Below, piece by piece: positions 31,954 to 43,229 of a DNA stretch of 64,000 nt; positions within the stretch are counted from its first letter, which is position 1, and each line of letters begins with the position of its first letter. The stretch spans positions 62,909,772-62,973,771 of the forward strand of contig CM055102.1 of assembly GCA_029204225.1 (NCBI GenBank), written 5' to 3'. The notes below the pieces were generated by a model that was not told where the DNA came from, made no database searches, and worked only from the letters and a program-made list of their open reading frames with translations. The translations under genes were made by a program, and so were the position numbers. Source of the DNA: Diphasiastrum complanatum (lineage: Eukaryota > Streptophyta > Lycopodiopsida > Lycopodiales > Lycopodiaceae).

Positions 31954-32664
31954 CATTAGAGGAATTCTAAATCCAAAAAAGACCCTTTGTAAAGATACTT
32001 TTAATATTTTTTTCTCAAATTTTGCTTACACATGGACCAATTAAAACACTCAAATTTGAAATCTACGTAATGTAGCTCATTAGAATTGAAAAAAAAAAGT
32101 TTTCTTAATACTGCTATAATTCGGCGATGGAGGCAGCCCGCAAGCATGACATGTTACTCATAGTATAATATATAATTATCATTTAAAATAGGATAACTTT
32201 TTAATTGTAGCTCCGATTGAGACGAAAATTCTACCGTTGGAAAGTGCTTAACGAGAGCTTTACAATGGTACCCTAAATGCCTACTTCCAAGCTACCGTTC
32301 AAAAGTTATGGCCGGGTACTCTATCCATGCACAAGAGAGCTATGTGGACTTTTTTTTTGGTCTGAAAATTTGACCGGCCATAACTTTTGAACAGTAGCTT
32401 GAAAGTAGCATGTAGGTACCATTGGAAAGCTCTCGTCAAGCGCTTCCAACAATGTAATTTTCTTCTCAATCGGTGCTACGGTTAAAAAGTTAACTACAAA
32501 CAATAATGTACATAGAATGGTCAAGCATCGAAACTAGTGCGGGCAGAAATGAAAAAGAATTTGGGCTGAAAATGAATTTATTTTGGTAGTTTACATTAAT
32601 AAACTTTGTCAATCTACATGGCATTTCTTAAAAGGTCTTTTTTGGACTCAGAGTTTCTCTAATG
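31954..32664. mobile_element. Foldback/MITE-like element, 711 bp, copy 1
   Basis: The ends are an imperfect terminal inverted repeat: CATTAGAGGAATTCTAAATC on the left, CATTAGAGAAACTCTGAGTC on the complement of the right, followed on both by CAAAAAAGACC (27 of 31 match). The inner part is another long inverted repeat around 32200-32490 (AAAAGTTATGGCCGG and its complement). Same-length partner at 56948-57658. No coding capacity. The empty site is at 19015/19016. Confidence 0.8.
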
Positions 32665-33209
32665 TTGATTATTGGTCAAGCTATACTTGAAGGACAAACA
32701 TAATCAACAACATGCCTAGTTACGAAACTTGAAACTAATAATCTATGGACAACAATCGCAAATAAAAACTCTCGGTTCAGTACAATCAAAGTGAGGCTTC
32801 AATGTTATATGAGATTACAAACAATGTTGCAATGGTATGGCACATTTTGATAAGTAAAGGAGTAGAATGATTAGGCAACAATAAGCAGCAAATCACCTGA
32901 AAACTGTAATTTAAAAAAAAAAACTAAAAAAATGTACTCTTCATCCTTAGAACAAACCTCGGTATACTGTTGAAATAGATGTTGTTTGATTCTGACGAAT
33001 CTTTAAGATACTTAGCTAACAAACTCAGCTGAAGACTGACTTAGCGCCCACTGATTTGCGCTAGCTTCAAGCTCTTGTACTCAATTTTGATTATTATCAG
33101 AGTGTATTTTTCTCTACACTATGTTTTTGGTTCCATTGTGCATTGTGATATTCATTTCATCTTGAACTCATAGCTAGTAATTGACACACTACCGATCTGT
33201 CCCCATCTG

Positions 33210-33540
33210 CTCACCACTATCGTTACTCACCACGTTTCCATCAAATTCCTACATGCCAGTTTATATAAGTATCCATGTCTCTTGCCGAGTGCAAGGATCT
33301 TATTTGTCCTATCGATAATTTGGCATTAATCAGACTCAAACTCTACCCTATGACCTAAATCAGCAATTCTACTTACTGATAACATATTTCTAGTGAGTTT
33401 AGGTACATACAAAACGTTTGATAGTAGTTTGAATTGATCATGCTAGAACATTGCTCTTACAGTGCATTCATCTTCGATGGTATGTGTGCTAACATCGCCA
33501 AGATGAATTCGTGCACGTGTCAATACACCCATGTGCCCCT
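33210..33540 (-). pseudogene. Copia protease/pre-integrase relic in repeat R, copy 1
   Basis: The minus strand carries a C-terminal protease segment (IHLGDVSTHTIEDECTV), then NVLYVPKLTRNMLSVSRIAD with small changes, and the following VEFESDQCQIIDRTNK. This order is typical of copia pol between the protease active site and the H-H-C-C domain. Integrase and RT are absent. Downstream, at about 33025-33060, QWALSQSSAEFVS may be a scrap of RNase H. The clearest copy is at 58216-58540. Confidence 0.7.
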
Positions 33541-33708
33541 CATTAATGAGTCAAAATGATGCATACAGACAGACACGTGGACCACTTAAATGATGCCACA
33601 TGTACCGGCTTTATCATTTTTCGTCAAAAATTCAGTTTTTTCATGGAAATATCGATCTCAAGCACGTTAAACAGGCTTTTAGTATCGCTTTTGAGTGGGG
33701 TACATCGG

Positions 33709-34329
33709 CTAGAGAAAATCAAAATGAAAAAGTGTGCTTGAGAGTATTTTTGATAGCAAGACAGGGTGAATATAAACGAGAGATACAAGACTGCTGGGGA
33801 CAAAAGGAACTTGACAGCTTTTAGATTGGCAAAAATCATAAGAAGAAAGGTCACCAATGTCGCAGATGTCTTGGGAAAATATTTCCAACTGAGAGGCACT
33901 ATCCTCGTCAAGGTCATGAGTAAAGACAAGATGATGTGGTGAAAGAGGTGCATCAGATATGGAAGGGGAAATAACAGTAGGTGTGATACCATTTTCATTT
34001 TCCAAACACATGAATACTTCTCTAATGTGTAAATTACAGAACTTATCTTCTTCTTTAAATCTTTCGCTGAAATCATTGAGATGATTATAAAGATTTTACA
34101 TTAGACTCAAAGTATCTTTCTTCTTAACAAACTCAAGATAGATCTTAACCCAATCAATAGTCTCAAGTAAATCAGTAAGACAAAGAATCTTATCCTCAGG
34201 CCCAGTAGAAGAACAAGTGGCCATATCAGTATCGATGATAAAATTATTCATTTCAACAGCCTTTTTCATACAGCAAATCAAAGTCTGAACAAAATGGTTA
34301 GGTGGAGGAAGGGGCTCCCCATAACCCAA
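33709..34329 (-). pseudogene. Unrecognised conserved reading frame, copy 1
   Basis: One frame of 207 codons with a single TAA at 34096-34098. It contains PPPNHFVQTLICCMKKAVEM, a Cys-Ser-rich turn, TIDWVKIYLEFVKKKD, then FKEEDKFCNLHIREVF and an acidic Ser-rich end (DDL/DLDEDSASQLEIF). The same frame and the same TAA occur in the copies at 58701-59273 and 37366-37980, with mostly conservative changes. I do not recognise the family; it could be a captured host gene or a retroelement accessory frame. Confidence 0.45.
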
Positions 34330-34468
34330 AGCAGCAGTATCCTGAAATCATCCTGTTGTGGACTAAATCATACAAATAGAGCTTTGTTAGCTTATGAATC
34401 GGATAAAAGGTAAGAGCTTCAGTACTATCCCAACCAAGGAATAGTCAGATTTACACCACCAGGATGCA

Positions 34469-34489
34469 AGAGAGAGAGAGAGAGAGAGA
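34469..34489. repeat. Short (GA) microsatellite in R copy 1
   Basis: About 21 bases of GA repeat. The same place holds 91 bases at 38124-38214 and about 21 at 59442-59462. Confidence 0.95.
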
Positions 34490-34849
34490 TACAAGATTGC
34501 AATTAGTTCCTCTTGACAAAGCAAGACCGAAGCTTTTTGAAGCCTTTATTCATAATCCAGCAAGGTAAAATACAGCTGAAAAGTAAAACACAATACTACA
34601 AAGCACCATAAAGCATAACCACTTTCAAGACATCCAGCTGATACCTGCCACCATCCCACAAAACAAAACTGCTCAAGTTAGTTTATTGAGGAAGACAGGT
34701 GTCATAGCTGAACAACAGTTGTTATTTATGTCCAAAAGAAGTTATCGACTGAATTGTTGATCCCTAGAGCTCCTTTCAGCCGATCTATGAGGAATGTCAC
34801 CCTGCCACTTTGGCTTGATGTTCGTTTTGCCGTGACAACCATGCAGGTC

Positions 34850-35460
34850 TTGTAGGGTGCTCAAGTCCCAATTTTTTTAAGGATTCTTATCTTCTAGACG
34901 TGCATGGTAAGCATGTTACCATCATGCCTAAATATTTTTTTATTCTCAAATGACTTCGAGACAGGTATTAAGGGTTTCATGTGAATAATGCCAACACCTC
35001 CAGAGACCTGCCTCTGGATAGATTAGACTTGCCAACTACCTCGAGGAAAAGGAAGCAGACTTTCCCAAAGAAAACTGGATCTTGTAGGCTAGCTACTTCC
35101 CTTCCTCCTAAGGTAATACCTACAAAGTGACCCCAAATTGTTCTGTCCTCTGAATCAGGCTCTTATTCGAAAACATGATCAGCGTCACCTCCTCCTATTA
35201 CTCGTCCACCTCCTCAGAAGGTTTCTTTGCCGAAGGTGGAGATAACCCAAGAGGAGCTGGACAAAATAACTAAGAAATCTATAAATATTATGTCGGCATC
35301 TAATTCAAAACCTGTACATAATCTTTTTGTTAGAATTCCATACGATCTCAATCAGATTTTTTCTAATTCTGACCATTACAATCAATACGAATCTTATTTA
35401 GGCAATAAAATTGATATGCTCAACAATTATTTTGACTTTTTTTCTTTCGGATTCAAATAA
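34850..35460 (+). pseudogene. Unrecognised plus-strand reading frame of repeat R, copy 1
   Basis: The frame is best read in the copy at 59840-60433: LLDVHGKLVAIMPKYFVILK, RYSGFHVDNANTS, a basic RKRKQ patch, then VEITQEELDKITKKSIN and HNLFVRIPYDLNQIF, ending at a TAA. Copy 1 has additional stops and shifts in the first half; the last 78 codons (35227-35460) are open. No family recognised. Confidence 0.4.
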
Positions 35461-37365
35461 GCTACCGTTCAAAAGTTATGGTCGGGTACCTTATCCACGC
35501 ACAAGAGAGCTATGTGGACTTTTTTTTTGGTCTGAAACTTTGACCGGCCATAACTTTTGAACAGTAGCTTGAAAGTAGCATGTAGTTACCATTGGAAAGC
35601 TCGCGTCAGGTGCTTCCAACAATGTAATTTTTGTCTCAATCGGTGCTACAGTTAAAAAGTTAACTACAAACAATAATGTACATAGAATGGTTAAGCATCG
35701 AAACTAGTGCGGGCAGAAATGAAAAAGAATTTGGCCTGAAAATGAATTTATTTTGGTAGTCTACATTAATAAACTTTGTCAATCTACATGGCATTTCTTA
35801 AAAGATCTTTTTTGGACTCAGAGTTTCTCTAATGTTGATTATTGGTCAAGCTATACTTGAAGGACAAACATAATCAACAACATGCCTAGTTACGAAACTT
35901 GAAACTAATAATCTATGGACAACAATCGCAAATAAAAACTCTCGGTCCAGTACAATCAAAGTGAGGCTTCAATGTTATATGAGATTACAAACAATGTTGC
36001 AATGGTATGGCACATTTTGATAAGTAAAGGAGTAGAATGATTAGGCAGCAATAAGCAGCAAATCACCTGAAAACTGTAATTTAAAAAAAAAAACTAAAAA
36101 ATGTTACTGTTAATCCTCAAAACAAACCTCGGTATACTGTCGAAATAGCTTGAAAGTATCATGTAGGAACCATTGGAAAGCTCTCGTCAAGTGCTTTCCA
36201 ACAAGATAATTTTCATCTCAATCTGAGCTACGGTTAGAAAGTTATCCTATTTTAAATGAACTACAAACAATAATGTACATAGAATGGTTAAGCATCAAAA
36301 CTAGTGCGGGCAGAAATGAAAAATAATTTGTGCAGAAAATGAATTTATTTTGGTAATTTACATTAATAAACTTTGTCAATCTACATGGCATTTCTTAAAA
36401 GGTGTTTTTTGGACTCAAAGTTCCTCTAATGTTGATTATTGGTCAAGCTATACTTGAAGGACAAACATAAGCACCAACATGCCTAGTTACGAAACTTGAA
36501 ACTAATAATCTATTGACAACAATCGCAAATAAAAACTCTCGATCTAGTACAATCAAAGTGAGACTTCAATGTTATATGAGATTACAAACAATGTTGCAAT
36601 GGTATGGCACATTTTGATAAGTAAAGGAGTAGAATGATTAGGCAGCAATAAGCAGCAAATCACCTGAAAACTGTAATTTAAAAAAAAAAACTAAAATATG
36701 TTACTATTAATCTTCAAAACAAACCTCGGTATACTGTCGAAATAGATGTTGGTTGATTCTGACAAATCTTTAAGATACTTAGCTGACAAACTCAGCTGAA
36801 GACTGACTTCGCGCCCACTGATTTGCGATAGCTTCAAGCTCTTGTACTCAATTTTGATTATTATCAGAGTGTATTTTTTTCTACACTATGTTTTTGGTTC
36901 CATTGTGCATTGCGGTATTTATAAGTATCCATGTCTCTTGCCGAGTGCAAGGATCTTATTTGTCCTATCGATAATTCGGCATTGATCAGACTCAAACTCT
37001 ACCCTATGACCTAAATCAGCAATTCTACTTTACTGATAGCATATTTCTAGTGAGTTTAGGTACATACAAAACATTTGATAGTAGTTTGAATTGATCATGC
37101 TAGAACATCACTCTTACAATGCATTCATCTTCGATAGTATGTGTGCTAACATCGCCAAGATGAATTCGTGCACTTGTCAATACACCCATGTGCCCCTCAT
37201 TAATGAGTCAAAATAATGCATACGGACAGACACGTGTACCACTTAAATGATGCCACATGTACCGGATTTATCATTTTTCATCAAAAATTCAGTTTTTTCA
37301 TGGAAATATCGATCTCAAGCTCGTTGAACAGGCTTTTAGCATCGCTTTTGAGTGGGGTACATCGG

Positions 37366-37985
37366 CTAGAGAAAATCAAAATGAAAAAGTGTGCTTGAGA
37401 GTATTTTTGATAGCAAGAGAGGGTGAATATATACGAGAGATACAAGACTGCTGGGGACAAAAGGAACTTGACAGCTTTTAGATTGGCAAAAATCATAAGA
37501 AGAAAGGTCACCAATGTCACAGATGTCTTGGGAAAGTATTTCCAGCTGAGAGGCACTATCCTCGTCAAGGTCATCAGTAAAGACAAGATGATGTGGTGAA
37601 AGAGGTGCATCAGATATGGAAGGGGAAATAACAGTAGGTGTGATACCATTTTCATTTTCCAGACACATGAATACTTTTCTAATGTGTAAATTACAGAACT
37701 TATCTTCTTCTTTAAATCTTTTGACGAAATCACTGAGACGATTATAAAGATTTTACATTAGACTCAGAGTATCTTTCTTCTGAACAAACTCAAGATAGAT
37801 CTTAACCGAATCAATAGTCTCAAGTAAATCAATAAGACAAAGAATCTTATCCTCAGGTCCAGTAGAAAAAAGTGGCCATATCAGTATGGATGATAAAATT
37901 ATTCATTTCGATAGCCTTTTCCTACAGCAAATCAAAGTCTAAACAAAATGGTTAGGCGGAGGAAGGGAGATCCCCATAACCCAAA
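37366..37985 (-). pseudogene. Unrecognised conserved reading frame, copy 2
   Basis: The same product as at 33709-34329. The C-terminal 100 codons are open (37366-37668); the N-terminal part has a small deletion near 37867 that breaks the frame. Most differences from copy 1 are single bases. Confidence 0.45.
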
Positions 37986-38121
37986 GCAGCAGTATCCTGA
38001 AATCATCTTGTTGTGGACTAAATCATGCAAACATAGCTTTGTTAGCTTATGAATCGGATAAAAGGTAAGAGCATCAGTACTATCCCAACCAAGGAATAGT
38101 CAGATTTACACCACTAGGATG

Positions 38122-38123
<2 letters not shown>

Positions 38124-38214
<91 letters not shown>
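38124..38214. repeat. (GA)45 microsatellite
   Basis: 91 bases of uninterrupted GA repeat in R copy 2, much longer than in copies 1 and 3 at the same place. Confidence 0.98.
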
Positions 38215-38216
<2 letters not shown>

Positions 38217-38546
38217 CAAGACTGCACTTAGTTCCTCTTGACAAAGCAAGACTGAAGCTCTTTGAAGCCTTTATTCATAATCCAACAAGGTAAAATACAG
38301 CTGAAAAGTAAAACACAATACTACAAAGCACCATTAAGAATAACCACTTTCAAGACATCCAGCTAATACCTGCCACCATCCCACAAAACAAAACTGCTCA
38401 AGTTAGTTTATTGAGGAAGACAGGTGTCGTAGCTGAATAATAGTTGTTATTTATGTCCAAAAGAAGTTATCGACGAAATTGTTGATCCCTAGGGCTCCTT
38501 TCAGCCGATCTGTGACGAATGTCACCCTGCCACTTTGGCTTGATGT

Positions 38547-38855
38547 TTGTTTTGCCGTGACAGCCATGTTGGTCTTATATGGTGCTCATGTCCCAATTTT
38601 TTTGAGGATTCTTATCTTCTGGACGTGCATGGTAAGCGTGTTACCATCATGCCTAAATATTTTGTTATTCTCAAACGACTTCGAGACAGGTATTCAGGGT
38701 TTCATGTGGATAATGCCAACACCTCCACAGACCTTCCTCTGGATAGATTAGACTTGCCAACTACCTCGAGGAAAAGGAAGCAGACTGTCTCAAAGAAAAT
38801 TGGATCTCGTAGGCTAGCTACTTCCCTTCCTCCTAAGGTAATACCTACAAAGTGA
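38547..38855 (+). pseudogene. Unrecognised plus-strand reading frame of repeat R, copy 2
   Basis: An open frame of 102 codons with SYLLDVHGKRVTIMPKYFVI, RYSGFHVDNANTS and RKRKQTVSKK. The second half of the frame (VEITQEELD) is lost in this copy because the block ends at 38930. Confidence 0.4.
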
Positions 38856-39033
38856 CCCCAAATCATTCTGTCCTCTGAATCAGGCTTTTATTCAAAAACA
38901 TGATCAGCCTCTCCTCCTCCTATTACTCGAATAGAGTTGGAGAGCAAGGACATTCACAAGTCCATTCCATAAGAGAACCAATCTACTTGTATTGAAATGA
39001 AGTTGAAAACATGAGGAGCAACTCGAGTTTGCT

Positions 39034-39043
39034 CCTATTTATA
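39034..39043 (+). promoter_or_regulatory. TATA-like box
   Basis: CTATTTATAG followed by TGGAGAGGAGGACC, conserved in all four LTR-like units (also 40003-40012, 61520-61529, 62509-62518). Confidence 0.5.
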
Positions 39044-40002
39044 GTGGAGAGGAGGACCTTAGCCTCAATAGAGTTGGAATCCATTCAATAATTGGAGGGA
39101 ACCTATTTGAGATTGAAATTTGGTGGGAATCCCAACTTTATTCACTAACTTGACATTTAGGCATGTGACATTAAAAGTTTTGTAAAAAGGCCTAAAGTCC
39201 TTTTATTGACTTTCTAATTATCAAATCTCTATGTGACCATCGGATTGGACTTACACATGCGGGATGTCAAATCCCTCTCACCTATTAACTAGGGTTAGGG
39301 TTGTCTCGATATCCGCAAATCCTCCAATAGTATCCCACACCAAAACTGGTGGCAGTCCCACAACACCAACCTCAAAGCTTTAATGCAAATTTTCAATAAT
39401 AGCCATATAGGTTTGGTGGCCATTCATTATAACCTTGTTTATTTACAAATGGGTAGTCGACACATCCAAAAAAGCGTCCCAAGAAAATTCTTGCTCATTT
39501 TGATCCTTGTAGATAGGTGCAGCTGCTAGCAATGACATTGTTTTTGCTAATGACCAGGCTACATAATGTCTTTTTTTGACATTTTCAGAAATTTGTAACT
39601 TCCTCGACACTTAATGAAATGAGAAATTCCCTGCAATGGTGCCAAAATTGTAGTGGAATTATTTCCTATCCTATCCTCAATCCAAGATCCAAGCATCAAG
39701 GAGAGAAAGGTAGTCGTCACACAGAGGTTCAATCCCGTGAGAGCGATAGCATATCTCAGATTTCAGCATGTATGAAAGATCCACATCCAACTCTAACATC
39801 CAATAACACTAAGATTAACACTACATCCATTAACCCTAAGATCCATAATGATAATAACTTACTCTTTCTCTATCTCCCTTTCTCTCTCACCAAAAGCATA
39901 AGAAATAGTAATTCCAATAACATTCAAATCTGTTCCATAAGAGAATCAATCTGCTTGTCTTGAAATGAAGATGAAAACATGAGGATCAAGTCGAGTTTGC
40001 CC

Positions 40003-40012
40003 CTATTTATAG
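40003..40012 (+). promoter_or_regulatory. TATA-like box
   Basis: The second copy of the conserved CTATTTATAG box in the 38931-40350 pair. Confidence 0.5.
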
Positions 40013-40350
40013 TGGAGAGGAGGACCTTGGCCTCAAAATCCTATTGGCCCATTTCTACCTCCCCAACTATTGATATTAAAAAAGAGTGGGAACCCATTTA
40101 TTAATTGGAGGGAAACAATTTGAAATTGAAATTTGGTGAGAACCCCAACTTTATTCACTAGCTTGACATTTAGGCTTGCGACATTAAAAGTCCCACAAAA
40201 AGGCCTAAAGTCCTTCATTGACATTCTAATTATCAAATCTCTATGTGACGATTGGGTTGGCACACGCAGGGTGCCAAATCCCTCACTTATTAACTAGGGT
40301 TAGGGTTTTCTCGATATCCGCAAACCTTCCAATAGTCCACTGGCTTCCAA

Positions 40351-41250
40351 GTCTTGATCGAGTGATAATGGAAGGATAAACTCTATGCTGTTCTATTTGG
40401 TAGCGAAAGCACATGGAAAACATTTTGATTCTACATTCTATTTCTCCATTTCATTTTTTGTCCCAGCCTTCATCCATAAGTTTAGATAATAAACTATCTG
40501 ATAAATTTTTGCATACAAACATTATTGTTTTGTGTACATTAACGCTTGAAAAGAAAACCACAAATATATTCAAAGAAATATATCAGAAATGTACATTGAG
40601 TCATAAAAAAAGATTCCATAATCAACAAGATCTTTTGCAGTTCTACATCTATATTGCAGATGTCCAATATCAGTGTGTATTACATCTAACACACCTGCAA
40701 GAGATCCACTTGGCTCCCACTTATTTATATTGGATGGATATAAATCTGCAAGAGAAAAATGATCAGATTGGCAACTTTAGTAGTAAATGATAAGGAATGA
40801 TGAAAAATCAAAGTATTGTGAAATATCAATACTCACAATTGTTTTTTTTTGTGATCCTAATGGTTGATGAATCCTTGCACATTTATCTCTCAATGCACAT
40901 ATACATGTTAGACTAAAATTTTGGAAATAGATTTTCCTCCTGATGATGTTCTTAAGTCCAAAATTTTGGCCTTCGCATAAGATTGAAATGATGGAGTTTT
41001 CTGATCTCCCTCAGCCAGACCTGCCTTCTGCCATGTCTACGGCCAATATCAAAGGGGACACGGGCACGAGAAGGCTGTACAGTGGTTATGGCATGAGCAA
41101 TGGCCTTGGTCCTAGCCATCATGGTTAGATATATAAGAAGGACAAAAAAAATATTTGCAGAAGAAAAGACACAAAAAAATTGCGGAAGAAAGGACACAAA
41201 AAAATTTGCAACGGGAAGCTTGAAAGATTGAGTATTGATTTGGAGCACAG
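40351..41250. repeat. Repeat shared with 62830-63740
   Basis: The two copies are nearly identical over 900 bases. The plus strand has an open frame of 125 codons (40413-40790) that is partly preserved as 93 codons at 62978-63259; I recognise no domain. On the minus strand, a small Arg-rich frame (RARVPFDIGRRHGRRQVWLR, 40952-41317) is also preserved at 63421-63789. Confidence 0.8.
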
Positions 41251-41284
41251 GATTAGCAACAGAAAAAATAAAAAGAAAGTGAAG

Positions 41285-42057
41285 TTCCACGCTCGAAAGC
41301 AATATTGGAGATATCACGGTATCGGTCTCGAGCGTAGTAGATGATGGCGGATTCTAGAAGGCTGTTGGACAGGCTTGAGATCGATATTGCGATGTAAAAC
41401 ACTGAAAATTTGTGAGGAAAAATGAAAAATCCGTGGAGGTATTTATAAAAAAAAATTACACGTGTCAAAAACTAACGAGAGACATGTGGCATCAATTCAG
41501 TGGTCCACGTGTCCATCCATACAAATCATTATGACTCATTAATGAGGGACATGGGGGTGTGTCACACGTGCATGAATCAGATATCGCCAAGCATCAATCT
41601 GCACGTGACAACTATCATATCAATCATTTTCTGTAAGGCCGAATATTCTGGACCAATCATGCAACAACACGTGTCGTTCGTGATTTTTGATTTTTGGGTC
41701 TATTATCGATTTCAAGCGCACTTTTCAGTCTCATCTCTCTTCGTTTGTACCTTTATGCCTGAAATCGATATTCCTTTCTAGGATATCGCTCTCAAGCATG
41801 CTTTTTCACGTGTCCTTTAAAAAAAATTTGATTTCTGCATCAAATATCGATTTCAAGTGCACCTTTCAACCTTTTTGCTTTCCGTTTGTACATCCACATC
41901 TGAGATCGATAGATATCGCTCTCAAGTGCATTTTTTCACCCCAAATTTCTCTTTCCAATGTATCCGCGGTCAAAACCGATACTAGAAGTCTATTTGACGC
42001 GCTTGAGATCGATATTGCACTAAAAAAACTAAGAATTTGTGACACTAAATAAAAAAT
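41285..42057. repeat. Module of degenerate ATATCGATCTCAAGC motifs
   Basis: Copies of ATATCG(A/C)T(C/T)TCAAG(C/T) occur in both orientations at about 41371, 41703, 41783, 41842, 41910 and 42003, with weaker ones between. CACGTG cores lie at 41512, 41600 and 41809. Part of the module recurs inverted at 33500-33700, 37150-37360 and 58500-58700, and direct at 63760-64000. Confidence 0.65.
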
Positions 42058-42069
42058 TCAAAACACGTG

Positions 42070-42209
42070 GTATATTGTCTACCAAATATGTTTTTGCTGG
42101 TATTTTCATAAACAAGATGCCAGCGACTGATGGTATTCATTCATAAACAAGATGTCTAGCTAGTGATGGCATAGCCAATCACCTTTGCCAGCGATGCATA
42201 AACACATAT
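42070..42209. repeat. 140-bp direct repeat, copy 1
   Basis: It matches 42509-42650 with a few changes. Inside it, AACAAGATG..AGCGA(C/T)TGATGG also recurs at short range. Confidence 0.85.
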
Positions 42210-42508
42210 TAAAAACCATCAAGAGAGCTCATTCCTGGAAAGTGGAGTGAGAAAGGTATACTAGCTCATCGTTGGTCCATCGAGATATACTTCTTTCATA
42301 CCAAATTCTCTAAAGAGCTACCCTACTATACGTAGGATAGTATGCTAGATGGGTAGTGTTCGGCTGCGTTGAGCGCTGTTTAGAGTGGGTACCTCATGTA
42401 TCTTACATGGTGGCATACATAAACATAGCAAACTCTCATCTGGTCAGCAATAGCTTGTGAGATTGGAATTGGGCAGATGATATACCCTACAGAACAACGA
42501 TTGTCAAT
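42210..42508. other. Spacer between two direct repeats
   Basis: No feature is recognised. Confidence 0.4.
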
Positions 42509-42650
42509 GTATATTGTCTACCAAATATGTTTTTGATGGTATTCATTCATAAACAAGATGCTAGCAACTGATGGTATTTATTCATAAACAAGATATCTAG
42601 CTAGCGATGGCATAGCCAATCACCTTAGCCAGCGATGCATAAACACATAT
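42509..42650. repeat. 140-bp direct repeat, copy 2
   Basis: Partner of 42070-42209. Confidence 0.85.
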
Positions 42651-43192
42651 GAATGGATGCAAGAAAAGCATATCTAAGCAGTGATTGCCATATAGCAAAC
42701 ATGGTACCTCATACAAACTCTCTATTAAAAGCAATAACCTATACTGCGATGCAGTAGGCAGCGAAAGGGTGCCTTCCAAAACTTATGCAATATGATTACT
42801 TAATACACGTTCTAATAACAAGAATAAAGAAGTGTGGAATACACATACCGTGTGCATGGTAGAACCATCTCCAAACGTAGGAGGGAGAGCGCAACGAGCT
42901 CCAAAATTGCTTTGCCAGAAGAGTAGAAGGAGGAGAGTGCAAGAAAGCGGGGAAAGAGAGTGCAAGAAAGCATGGGAGGAGAAGATGAAGTACCTCACCA
43001 CTAATATAGGAGCAATCAAATGAAAGTAAAGTGGCCATTTGTAACCGTAGGATGAGAGGCAGGTGATATTGACCATTGAGAATGCCGTAAATGTAGTTGG
43101 AGGTTTAAATTTGCCCACCAAAAAACTTTCTAAGGGTCATATACCTTGCAAGGTTTACAATATCAAGTAGAAAAGGTAAAGTAGAGTACCAT

Positions 43193-43196
<4 letters not shown>
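42651..43196. other. Unannotated sequence
   Basis: An open frame of 112 codons on the minus strand (42783-43121) has no recognised domain and hydrophobic, Ser/Leu-rich composition; I do not call it a gene. Confidence 0.4.

Positions 43197-43227
<31 letters not shown>
43197..43227. repeat. (GA)15 microsatellite
   Basis: GA tract at the left edge of repeat G copy 2. Confidence 0.95.

Positions 43228-43229
<2 letters not shown>

Larger units (their letters stand above)
30363..35459. repeat. Repeat R, long copy 1 (partner 55362-60433)
   Basis: About 5.1 kb align end to end with 55362-60433 in the same orientation with few differences. The unit holds an AT-rich left part, the foldback element, a copia pol relic on the minus strand and two unrecognised coding relics. 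The partner extends further left to 55013. The family looks like an LTR-element derivative, but I find no primer site or clear LTR pair. Confidence 0.9.
35460..38930. repeat. Repeat R, partial copy 2 with internal duplication
   Basis: It restarts inside the foldback element (GCTACCGTTCAAAAG, as at 32286) and runs through the same order as copy 1 up to the plus-strand relic near 38930. The right half of the foldback element and its flank occur twice in a row (35461-36150 and 36150-36780). The region 58141-58254 of copy 3 is missing here. It carries the longest GA tract of the R copies. Confidence 0.85.
38931..40350. repeat. LTR-like unit pair with TATA boxes, copy 1
   Basis: Two related units (about 38931-39350 and 39935-40330) share AAGTCCATTCCATAAGAGAA-like starts, a CTATTTATAG box and an ACTAGGGTTAGGG end. 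They are separated by a segment with GGTGCCAAAATTGTAGTGG at about 39636. The same pair occurs at 61426-62790. The arrangement suggests two LTRs around a short internal part (a non-autonomous element), but ends and target duplications are not clear. Confidence 0.6.

Noticed and set aside
33624-34076. 150-codon minus-strand frame present in three copies (also 37281-37733, 58616-59068)
   Set aside because: It overlaps the better frame 33709-34329 in another phase, is Leu/Phe-rich and ends in non-coding motif sequence; judged a shadow.
39290-39305. AGGGTTAGGGTT, telomere-like
   Set aside because: Only two units, part of the LTR-like unit end and repeated with it; not a telomeric array.
42783-43121. 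112-codon minus-strand open frame
   Set aside because: No family, no splice or start context and overlapping alternative frames; not supported as a gene.
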